Source of the DNA: an uncultured Ruaniaceae bacterium
Lineage (GTDB): Bacteria; Actinomycetota; Actinomycetes; Actinomycetales; Beutenbergiaceae
Length of the DNA: 5,367 nucleotides
Assembly (NCBI GenBank): GCA_938004115.1
Contig: CALKWS010000359.1
Location: forward strand, 1-5,367
Reading direction: 5' to 3'
In this document: positions 1 to 5,290 of the stretch, piece by piece
How the letters are laid out: each line of letters opens with the position of its first letter
Numbering within the stretch: position 1 is the stretch's first letter
The notes under the pieces: model-generated
What the model saw: the letters and a program-made list of their open reading frames with translations, nothing else
What the model was told of the DNA's origin: nothing
Database searches by the model: none
Program-made: the position numbers and the translations under genes

Positions 1-39
1 CACGCCCGCACGCCTCGCAACGTCGTGGATAGTGGCCAC
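1..39 (-). CDS. LacI-family transcriptional regulator, N-terminal 13 codons only (runs off the left edge)
   Basis: Read on the minus strand from a GTG at 39-37, the 13 codons give M-A-T-I-H-D-V-A-R-R-A-G-V. This is the characteristic start of LacI/GalR repressors, whose first helix of the helix-turn-helix typically reads (A)TI-x-DVA-x-x-AGVS. The frame stays open to base 1, so the rest of the DNA-binding domain and the sugar-sensing domain lie outside the window. No other in-frame start codon lies just upstream. Purine-rich GAGGAGAAAGG (63-53) is the only ribosome binding site candidate and sits rather far from the GTG. The gene follows the sugar-binding protein gene in the same direction, and two LacI-type operators lie upstream of the other genes, so it is the natural candidate for the local repressor. 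That role is inferred. The family call rests on only 13 residues, but they are highly diagnostic. Confidence 0.82.
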   Translation of the reverse strand, partial: MATIHDVARRAGV

Positions 40-63
40 TGGGGGATTCTGCCCTTTCTCCTC

Positions 64-96
64 GTGCGCAGGATACGCACCGGGGTGCGCTAGCGC
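64..96 (-). promoter_or_regulatory. Possible promoter/operator region for the LacI-type gene
   Basis: On the minus strand TATCCT (75-70) resembles an actinobacterial -10 (TAnnnT) and lies 31 bases before the GTG start. It is bracketed by a short inverted repeat, GTGCG (64-68) and CGCAC (76-80). Just upstream is a 10-base perfect palindrome, GCGCTAGCGC (87-96). No convincing -35 is visible. Neither palindrome matches the LacI-type operators found elsewhere in the window, so autoregulation through the same site is not supported. Short GC palindromes are common in such DNA, hence the low confidence. Confidence 0.22.
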
Positions 97-127
97 GGGT
101 TCGGGCGCCGGTGTCCGGCTGCCCGGT

Positions 128-162
128 GCTGCCGCGGCCAGGTGCGCCCTGGCCGCGGCAGC
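128..162 (-). terminator. Strong GC-rich hairpin after the sugar-binding protein gene, likely terminator
   Basis: The arms at 128-142 (GCTGCCGCGGCCAGG) and 148-162 (CCTGGCCGCGGCAGC) are perfect 15-base complements around a 5-base loop (143-147). The structure begins 48 bases after the stop codon of the binding-protein gene and 88 bases before the start of the LacI-type gene. No T-run follows on either strand, so it is not a classic E. coli-type terminator. U-less hairpins of this kind are commonly proposed as terminators or 3' stabilisers in actinobacteria. It could instead attenuate read-through into the regulator gene. Confidence 0.7.
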
Positions 163-210
163 CTGGTGCTCGCCCGGCGGTATGCCGCAGGTGCGGGTCG
201 TCCCCGCCGG

Positions 211-1572
211 TCAGTCGCCGGTGATGGCGGTTGCCTCCTCGATGAACTGCTCCGCGGCCTGCAGCGGGTCGAGTTGGCCGAACAGCACCTGCTCGTTGAG
301 CCGTTCCAGCAGGCTGGCCACCTCACCCGCGCCGGTCGGCGGGGACGGGGTGGCGTCCACGATGTCCGGGGTGACCTCGGTGATCCAATCGGCCGCCTGC
401 TGTTCGGAGTCGGACAGCTGGTCCAGGATCGCCTCCCGGACCTCCAGGTTCGCCGGCAGGCCGCGGTCGGTGAGCAGGATCTCCCCGGCCGTCTGACTGT
501 TGAGCATCCAGTCGATGAACAGGGCCGCCTCCTCGGGGTGGTCGCTGTCGGCCGACATCGAGATGGCCATCGCCGGTTTGAAGAACACACCGGTGCGTTC
601 GAACTGGCTCTCCCCGGGGTAGCGCATCAGTTGCAGGTCCCGGCCGGAGACGCTGGCCAGCGTCTCCAACTGGTTGGTCCAGAACATCGAGATGGCACCG
701 TTGTTGGTGGCCACCAGGGACTGCTCCGGGCCACCGGCGGCCAGTTCCAGGGATTCGCTGGCCGAGGGGGCGGCTCCGGACTCGATCAGGTCCAGGGACA
801 TCTGCCAGCGCTCGGCCATCAACTCGGCGTCGAAGCCGATCTCCCCGGCCTCGTTCCATAGGTTCTGCCCGTGCTGACGCAGCCAGATCGCCAGGTCAGG
901 CTCGATGAAGCCGTACTCCTGGGTGCCGTATACGCCGTCGGGGGTGGCGGCTGAGATCTGCTCGGTGATCTCGGCGTAGTCCTCCCAGGTCCACGTGGTG
1001 TCGTCGGGCATCTCCACCCCGGCGTCCTCGAACGCCACCGGGTCCACGATCATCGCACGCACGTTGCCGCCGGTGGCCAGCCCCCACAGACCGCCGTCGA
1101 ACTCGCCGCTGCCCAGGAGCGTCTCGTCGATCGCGGAGGTGTCGATGTCGTACTCGTTCAGGTTCGCGAGCACGCCTCGGGAGGCGTATTCGCGCAGGTA
1201 GCGCTCCTCCTGCATGAGCACGTCCGGGGTGTCCCCGCCGGCTGTCTGCGTGGCGAGTTTGTCCCAGTAGCCGCCCCAATCGGTGTAGTCGGGCTGGACG
1301 CTGATGTGGGGGTATTCGACCTCGAAGGCGTCGATGAGGTCCTGGTTCATCTGGTGGCGGGTGTCGGACCCCCACCAGGAGAAGCGGATCGTGACCTGTT
1401 CCCCCTCGCTCTCGGCGCCGGCCTCCTCGGCTTCCTCCACCGGGTCCGGTCCCGCCGGCTCGTCGTCGGGCAGGTTCTCCGCCTGGCCGCAGCCGGCCAG
1501 TACCAGCGCACCGGCTGCGGCGACCGCCGCCAGGCGCACCGTGCGCCCGCGAGCGATGCGTGTCCTTGTCAT
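211..1572 (-). CDS. ABC transporter sugar-binding lipoprotein (extracellular solute-binding protein family 1)
   Basis: This 453-residue protein is predicted to be the membrane-anchored receptor of a CUT1-type carbohydrate importer. It would bind sugar outside the membrane and deliver it to the permeases. The start is the ATG at 1572-1570, because AAGGAGA lies at normal spacing upstream; the frame extends further upstream without such a site. Residues 1-28 form a lipoprotein signal: Arg-rich n-region, hydrophobic A/V/L core and lipobox L-A-G-C, with Cys28 the lipidated residue. An acidic, Glu/Pro-rich linker follows (about 32-58). The mature domain opens with TIRFSWWGSD (61-70), a typical first beta strand. 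The family signature G-G-D-T-P-D-V-L (112-119) is present, followed by the aromatic-rich sequence usual for sugar binders. The length is normal for the family. It is the last transport gene, 91 bases behind the MalG-like permease, and is followed by a strong hairpin. Substrate unknown. Confidence 0.93.
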   Translation of the reverse strand: MTRTRIARGRTVRLAAVAAAGALVLAGCGQAENLPDDEPAGPDPVEEAEEAGAESEGEQVTIRFSWWGSDTRHQMNQDLIDAFEVEYPHISVQPDYTDWGGYWDKLATQTAGGDTPDVLMQEERYLREYASRGVLANLNEYDIDTSAIDETLLGSGEFDGGLWGLATGGNVRAMIVDPVAFEDAGVEMPDDTTWTWEDYAEITEQISAATPDGVYGTQEYGFIEPDLAIWLRQHGQNLWNEAGEIGFDAELMAERWQMSLDLIESGAAPSASESLELAAGGPEQSLVATNNGAISMFWTNQLETLASVSGRDLQLMRYPGESQFERTGVFFKPAMAISMSADSDHPEEAALFIDWMLNSQTAGEILLTDRGLPANLEVREAILDQLSDSEQQAADWITEVTPDIVDATPSPPTGAGEVASLLERLNEQVLFGQLDPLQAAEQFIEEATAITGD

Positions 1573-1635
1573 CTCGGTTCTCCTTCGGATTCTCACTTCG
1601 TTGTGCGTCAGGACATGGGTCGGGCGGTGACGCGG

Positions 1636-1654
1636 GTCCGCCACGGTGGTGGAC
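1636..1654 (-). other. Small intercistronic hairpin between MalG-like and binding-protein genes
   Basis: In the 91-base gap between the permease stop (1664) and the binding-protein start (1572), minus-strand GTCC-A-CC-ACCGT-GG-C-GGAC can fold: four outer pairs, one A/C mismatch, two inner pairs and a 5-base loop. Hairpins between permease and binding-protein genes sometimes shape relative mRNA levels in sugar operons. This one is short and interrupted, and may be chance. I see no convincing separate promoter in the gap, so the binding-protein gene is probably co-transcribed with the permeases. Confidence 0.25.
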
Positions 1655-1663
1655 TCAGGAGGC

Positions 1664-2626
1664 TCATTTGATCCCGGTGGTGGCGATTCCTCGGACGAGG
1701 TACCGCTGCCCGAACAGGAACACGATGAACAGGGGGATGAGGGAGAGGATGGACATCGCGAACATCGCCCCCCAGGAGGACTGCCCGGTGGAGTCCAGGA
1801 AGGTGCGCAGCGCGATGGGCACCGTGTACATGTCTGGGTTGGTCAGGAAGATCAACTGCGAGAAGAAGTCGTTCCAGGTCCAGATGAAGGTGAAGATCGC
1901 GGTGGTGGCCAGTGCCGGTGCCGACAACGGCAACATGATCTGCACGAAGATCCGCGGGTGGCCTGCGCCGTCGATCCGGGCGGCCTCATCCAGTTCCTTG
2001 GGGATACCCCGGAAGAACTGCACCATGAGGAACACGAAGAACGCGTCCGTGGCCAGCAGTTTCGGCACGATGAGGGGCAGGAAGGTGTTGATCCATCCCA
2101 GTTCCGAGAACAGCACGTACTGGGGCACGATGATCACGTGGATCGGCAGCATGATGGACATCAGCATGATCGCGAACCACAGGCCGCGGAGCCTGAAGTT
2201 CAACCGCGCGAAAGCGTAGGCCGCCAGGGAGCAGGACACCAGGTTTCCCAGTACCGCCCCGGCCACCACGATCGCGGAGTTGATCAGATAGTGGGAGAAG
2301 GGGTGCAACAAAGCGTTCCACCCGTGGCGGTAGTTCTCCACGGTGAACTCGGTGGGAATCAGTCCCGGCTCGCGGAAGATCAGCGCGTCGGGTTTGAACG
2401 AGGAGGCCACCATCCACAGCAGCGGGTAGATCATCAGCGCACCGAAGATCACCAGCAGCACATGCTTGACCGCCCGCCGCACGATCGGCCCGATGGGCCT
2501 GCGCGGCGCTGGAGTCCGAACTCCCGCGGCAGGATCGGGTAGCGCCGGCGTCCGCTCGATCGTCGCCTGGCCCACTGCTGCCTGGACCGCCGCCGCGCCC
2601 GGTTGGCGGGTCGTGGAATCAGTCAT
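1664..2626 (-). CDS. ABC transporter permease, MalG-like (CUT1 carbohydrate uptake family)
   Basis: This 320-residue integral membrane protein is predicted to form half of the importer's channel. It has the layout of MalG-type subunits: a first membrane segment at about 55-75 ending in the typical I-Y-P-L-x-W-M-x-x-S-S-F-K, several further hydrophobic segments, and a C-terminal end near G-x-x-x-x-G-I-K. The cytoplasmic EAA loop that docks on the ATPase is intact: E-A-A-R-I-D-G-A-G (214-222) with L-P-L at 232-234. The N-terminal tail before the first segment, about 50 residues rich in Ala and Pro, is long for the family, where 10-30 residues are more usual. The ATG at 2626 overlaps the end of the MalF-like gene by 8 bases (ATGACTGA) and has only a weak ribosome binding site, so translational coupling is likely. 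The two permeases would act as a heterodimer. Confidence 0.95.
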   Translation of the reverse strand: MTDSTTRQPGAAAVQAAVGQATIERTPALPDPAAGVRTPAPRRPIGPIVRRAVKHVLLVIFGALMIYPLLWMVASSFKPDALIFREPGLIPTEFTVENYRHGWNALLHPFSHYLINSAIVVAGAVLGNLVSCSLAAYAFARLNFRLRGLWFAIMLMSIMLPIHVIIVPQYVLFSELGWINTFLPLIVPKLLATDAFFVFLMVQFFRGIPKELDEAARIDGAGHPRIFVQIMLPLSAPALATTAIFTFIWTWNDFFSQLIFLTNPDMYTVPIALRTFLDSTGQSSWGAMFAMSILSLIPLFIVFLFGQRYLVRGIATTGIK

Positions 2627-3605
2627 TGTAGAACACCCAATACCGGGAGACGAAGAAGTTGATCGCCGTCATGGCCGCGATGATGATCAGGAGCAACCAC
2701 GCCATTGCCGAGGCGTATCCCATATCCAGGTTGCGGAATCCCTGCTGGTACAGATAGAGCGTGTAGAACAGGGTCGAATCCACCGGCCCGCCGGTCCCGT
2801 TCGAGATGATGTAGGACTGGGTGAACGTCTGGAACGCATTGATCAATTGCAGTACCAGGTTGAAGAAGATGATCGGCGTCAGCATCGGAATGGTGATCGA
2901 GATGAATCGCCGCCGTTTGCTCGCGCCGTCGATACTGGCCGCCTCGTAGTACATCTCCGGAATCTGCCGTAATCCGGCAAGGAAGATGATCATCGGGGAG
3001 CCGAACGTCCACACGTTCAGGACCATCAGCGTGCCCAGTGCGTAGTCGGGGTGGGACACCCATCCGTGCGTCCCGATCTGGATGAGCGGCTGCACCGAGT
3101 TGAACCACTCCAGCACCTGGTTCACCAGCCCGTTGGTGCCGAAGATCTGCCGCCACAGGATCGCGATCGCCACCGACGATCCCAGCAGCGAGGGCAGGTA
3201 GTACACCGACCGGTAGATCGCCAGGCCCCGCAACCCCCGGTCGAGCAGCAATGCCAATCCCAGCGCTGCCGCCAGTTGCAGCGGGACGGAGATGAGGACG
3301 TAGGAGAAGGTCACGTACAGCGCCTGGATCAGCCGCGGGTCCTCGAACAGCCGGACGTAGTTGTCCATCCCGATCACGTTCGGGTCCGACAACAGGTCAT
3401 AGTCGGTGAACGACAGGTACAGGGAGGCCACCAGCGGTCCGGCGACGATCAGGATGAGCCCCACGAACCAGGGCGCCAGGAAGAACACCGCGGCCTTGCC
3501 GTCATTACGCTCCGACGGCGCCCGGGTGGCCCGGCCCTCCTTGGACCGCAACTTCGATAACTCACCGAGCGCGGCCACGGCCCACCCCCGACGGTCGCGG
3601 CGCAC
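2619..3605 (-). CDS. ABC transporter permease, MalF-like (CUT1 carbohydrate uptake family), start uncertain
   Basis: Up to 328 residues if translation starts at the GTG at 3605. The first membrane segment (about 38-61, A-V-F-F-L-A-P-W-F-V-G) followed by S-L-Y-L-S-F-T-D-Y is typical of MalF/UgpA-type subunits. Next come N-Y-V-R-L-F (82-87), R-S-V-Y-Y-L-P (132-138) and the EAA loop E-A-A-S-I-D-G-A-S (221-229) with Pro240, the docking site for the ATPase. It would pair with the MalG-like subunit encoded immediately downstream. The true start is unclear. The GTG at 3605 has no good ribosome binding site. A GTG at 3578 follows GGGGGTGG and is possible. The only strong site with an ATG (AGGAAG, then ATG at 3633) is out of frame with this gene. 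Function is secure; the N-terminal 10-20 residues are not. Confidence 0.93.
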   Translation of the reverse strand: MRRDRRGWAVAALGELSKLRSKEGRATRAPSERNDGKAAVFFLAPWFVGLILIVAGPLVASLYLSFTDYDLLSDPNVIGMDNYVRLFEDPRLIQALYVTFSYVLISVPLQLAAALGLALLLDRGLRGLAIYRSVYYLPSLLGSSVAIAILWRQIFGTNGLVNQVLEWFNSVQPLIQIGTHGWVSHPDYALGTLMVLNVWTFGSPMIIFLAGLRQIPEMYYEAASIDGASKRRRFISITIPMLTPIIFFNLVLQLINAFQTFTQSYIISNGTGGPVDSTLFYTLYLYQQGFRNLDMGYASAMAWLLLIIIAAMTAINFFVSRYWVFYND

Positions 3606-3633
3606 CGGGTGCCGGGACGTTCATCTCGATCAT
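3562..3633 (-). other. 23-codon open frame with a strong ribosome binding site overlapping the MalF-like start
   Basis: On the minus strand GAGGAAG (3644-3638) precedes ATG at 3633, and a second ATG in the same frame lies at 3624. The frame encodes M-I-E-M-N-V-P-A-P-G-A-P-R-P and ends at TGA 3564-3562, inside the permease reading frame. This is the best translation start in the leader. It may be (a) the real permease start, broken by one extra base in this sequence, for example in the GGGGG run on the minus strand opposite 3585-3589, (b) a short leader peptide coupled to permease translation, or (c) chance. Removing one base from that run would join the frames as ...P-S-G-W-A-V-A-A-L-G-E-L..., giving an ordinary N-terminus. 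Confidence 0.4.
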
Positions 3634-3659
3634 GCGGCTTCCTCGCTCATGATTCTCGG

Positions 3660-3684
3660 TGCGGGTCAACCGGCGGTACCCGCA
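3660..3684 (-). other. Leader hairpin upstream of the MalF-like gene
   Basis: TGCGGGT (3660-3666) and ACCCGCA (3678-3684) form a perfect 7-base stem. Inside it, ACC/GGT (3669-3671 and 3675-3677) can add a second short stem with a GGC loop. The structure lies between the predicted transcription start and the ribosome binding site at about 3640, so it would be in the 5' leader RNA. It may affect stability or translation, or be a DNA site for a second regulator. No T-run follows. Confidence 0.35.
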
Positions 3685-3698
3685 GCCTCACCCATCTT

Positions 3699-3716
3699 TG
3701 CGTAAACGCTTTCGCA
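3699..3716 (-). promoter_or_regulatory. LacI-type operator controlling the ABC transporter genes
   Basis: The 18-base site TGCGTAAACGCTTTCGCA is an imperfect inverted repeat: 14 of 18 positions are symmetric, with the central CG and flanking AA/TT typical of LacI/GalR and CcpA sites. It starts one base downstream of the predicted -10 (3718-3723), so it covers the transcription start, and bound repressor would block initiation. The 13-base word TGCGTAAACGCTT recurs in front of the oxidoreductase gene (5270-5282). With a LacI-family gene at the end of the cluster, this is very likely its operator; binding itself is inferred. Confidence 0.82.
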
Positions 3717-3717
3717 G

Positions 3718-3745
3718 AGCCTAGCACGTCGCCGAACGGACACAA
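3718..3745 (-). promoter_or_regulatory. Promoter of the ABC transporter operon
   Basis: On the minus strand TTGTGT (3745-3740) and TAGGCT (3723-3718) are separated by 16 bases and fit a housekeeping sigma-70-type promoter. TAGGCT is a common actinobacterial -10 and is preceded by TGC, an extended -10 feature. Transcription would start near 3711, inside the operator, giving a leader of about 80-110 bases before the permease. The tight arrangement of promoter and operator supports both calls. Confidence 0.65.
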
Positions 3746-3776
3746 CCCCCTCGCACTAACGGCCGTGGCCGGGCCT

Positions 3777-3807
3777 GCCCGCGCCTCCCAGCGGCAGCGC
3801 CGCGGGC
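3777..3807 (-). terminator. Possible terminator after the oxidoreductase gene
   Basis: GCCCGCG (3777-3783) and CGCGGGC (3801-3807) can pair as a 7-base stem over a 17-base loop. A competing small hairpin, GCGGC-AGC-GCCGC (3791-3803), overlaps it. It starts 8 bases beyond the oxidoreductase stop and lies before the transporter promoter, the expected place for a terminator. No T-run follows, and the local GC richness makes such pairings easy by chance. Confidence 0.35.
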
Positions 3808-3814
3808 TGTGGCC

Positions 3815-5173
3815 TCATCGAGCCGCCGGGACCCGGGCACCGAGGTCGAGGGCAGAGATGTCCACCGGCTGCCCGGTACGCATCGACTCGTTGCCGGCGA
3901 TCCCCACCGCCACCGCCCGGATACCGTCGGTATAGCCTGCCGGCCGCCCCAGCGCGTCCGCACCCGGGCCGCGGAACACGTCCGACAGCAAGATCGCATC
4001 CCCGCCGCCGTGGGACCCTTCGCCCATCGGAATGGCGTGCTCTACCGCGTGGTGCCAGTGCTGCTGCACGATGAGCCGCTCCCCCTTCGGGCGCAGCGCA
4101 TCGGCATCCCGGGCGTCCTTGGCGCTGGGGTCCAGCACCCCGTCGGCATCCAGGGCGACCGAGCCGCGTTCCACCACCTCCAACTCCGCGCGACCCCTGG
4201 TGCCGTTGACACTCACCCGGTAGCCCTCCCACGGGGCGTGGGCGTTCAAGGAGTAGGTGAGCAACGCGCCGCCGGCGTAGTCGACGATCACGGCGAGGTT
4301 GTCCTCGATGGTGATCCCGGCGTCGAACACGTCCCGGTCGCGCAGGTAGCCGTCGTGGTGCTCGGCCTCCAGGTAGAGCCGGCGCAACCGCTCATCGGCC
4401 CGCAGGTCCAGGCGCCACGGATCCATCGTGCTGGGTGCGCCCTGCTGCGGGGTGCCGCGTGCGGGCCGTGGACCGGGCGCCTGAGCCGCACCGGCACCGG
4501 CCTCGCCGTAGAACCGCAGGCCCCCGCGGGCGTAGACGCGCACCGGCTCATCGGCCAGCCACCAGTTCACCAGGTCGAAGTGGTGGGAGGACTTGTGCAC
4601 CAGGAGGCCGCCGGAGGAGTCTTTGTCCCGGTGCCAGCGGCGGAAGTAGTCGGCACCGTGCACCGTGTCCAGCGCCCACTCGAAGTGCACCGAGGTGACC
4701 GACCCGATCTGCCCGGAGGCGATGACCTCCTTGAGGCTGGAGTTGCGTGGCGAGTAGCGGTAGTTGAAGGTCATCACGACCTCTCGGCCGGTCTCGCGCA
4801 CCGCGGCGGCGATAGTCCGGCAGCCGTCGGCGTCGATGGTGAGCGGCTTCTCCACCACCACGTCGGCCCCGGCGCGCAACGACCGGGACACCAGATCAGC
4901 GTGGGTGTGGTCCGGTGCGGTCACGATCACCACATCGACCGACTCCGCAGCGATCATCCGGTCCAGGTGCTCGGGCCGGTACCGGGCGAGCGGCCGGCCA
5001 CCGGCGGCCACCACCTGGGCGTCGTAGAAGTCCATCCGGGCGGGGTTGGGATCGCACCAGGCGACCAGTTCGGCCACGTCCGCGTGCTCCCCGAGGGCTG
5101 CGGCGACGTACATCTCCGCACGGTGCCCGGTGCCGACGACGGCGTAGCGGCGGCGGGTGGTGTGGTCGGCCAT
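3815..5173 (-). CDS. Gfo/Idh/MocA-family NAD(P)-dependent sugar oxidoreductase
   Basis: A 452-residue soluble enzyme predicted to oxidise or reduce a hydroxyl of a sugar, polyol or sugar derivative in the cytoplasm. The start is the ATG at 5173, because AGGAGGAG lies at good spacing upstream; the frame is open further up but without such a site. The N-terminal Rossmann fold shows V-V-G-T-G-H-R-A (12-19), Asp41 after the second strand (suggesting NAD over NADP), T-A-P-D-H-T-H (85-91) and the family's E-K-P (108-110), whose Lys109 is the expected catalytic lysine. The C-terminal domain carries G-G-L-L-V-H-K-S-S-H-H-F-D (188-200) and H-G-G-G-D (388-392). Lys194 stands where most relatives have Asp. 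An Ala/Gly/Pro-rich stretch (about 224-249) looks like a flexible insert. It has its own LacI-type operator and lies upstream of a sugar importer, so it probably processes the imported compound. Exact substrate unknown. Confidence 0.92.
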   Translation of the reverse strand: MADHTTRRRYAVVGTGHRAEMYVAAALGEHADVAELVAWCDPNPARMDFYDAQVVAAGGRPLARYRPEHLDRMIAAESVDVVIVTAPDHTHADLVSRSLRAGADVVVEKPLTIDADGCRTIAAAVRETGREVVMTFNYRYSPRNSSLKEVIASGQIGSVTSVHFEWALDTVHGADYFRRWHRDKDSSGGLLVHKSSHHFDLVNWWLADEPVRVYARGGLRFYGEAGAGAAQAPGPRPARGTPQQGAPSTMDPWRLDLRADERLRRLYLEAEHHDGYLRDRDVFDAGITIEDNLAVIVDYAGGALLTYSLNAHAPWEGYRVSVNGTRGRAELEVVERGSVALDADGVLDPSAKDARDADALRPKGERLIVQQHWHHAVEHAIPMGEGSHGGGDAILLSDVFRGPGADALGRPAGYTDGIRAVAVGIAGNESMRTGQPVDISALDLGARVPAAR

Positions 5174-5269
5174 GGGTTCTCCTCCTGCTGGGCCGGCGTC
5201 CGGCGGCGGCATCGGTCGCAACGGGCTGGATCGCACACACCGGCGGCCACGCCCCGCGCGACCCGCCCG

Positions 5270-5290
5270 TGCGTAAACGCTTCCATCATG
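5270..5290 (-). promoter_or_regulatory. LacI-type operator and probable -10 of the oxidoreductase gene
   Basis: TGCGTAAACGCTT (5270-5282) repeats the left 13 bases of the transporter operator. The core G-x-AA-x-CG-x-TT-x-C is symmetric, but the right arm (CCATC instead of TCGCA) is degenerate, so the site is probably weaker. On the minus strand CATGAT (5290-5285), preceded by TGG, could be an extended -10 directly abutting the operator, as in the transporter promoter. No clear -35 is visible. Transcription starting near 5278 would give a leader of about 105 bases before the ATG at 5173. Confidence 0.7.

Noticed and set aside
142..861. Long plus-strand open frame opposite the binding-protein gene
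   Set aside because: It is a shadow of the high-GC coding strand; its translation is low-complexity and lacks domains, while the minus frame is a clear lipoprotein.
1573..1644. Extended start of the binding protein at 1644
   Set aside because: It would place 24 charged residues before the lipoprotein signal; the ATG at 1572 has a good AAGGAGA site.
2208..2217. GCGAAAGCGT, an exact 10-base match to one half of the transporter operator
   Set aside because: It lies inside the MalG-like coding region (Y-A-F-A-R), the other half-site is absent, and no promoter is adjacent.
2307..2320. AACAAAGCGTTCC-like word resembling a LacI/CcpA core
   Set aside because: It is within the permease coding sequence and lacks the symmetric outer bases; its position has no regulatory logic.
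3664..3670. TTGACC (minus strand) as a -35 element of a second promoter
   Set aside because: No -10-like hexamer lies 16-18 bases downstream.
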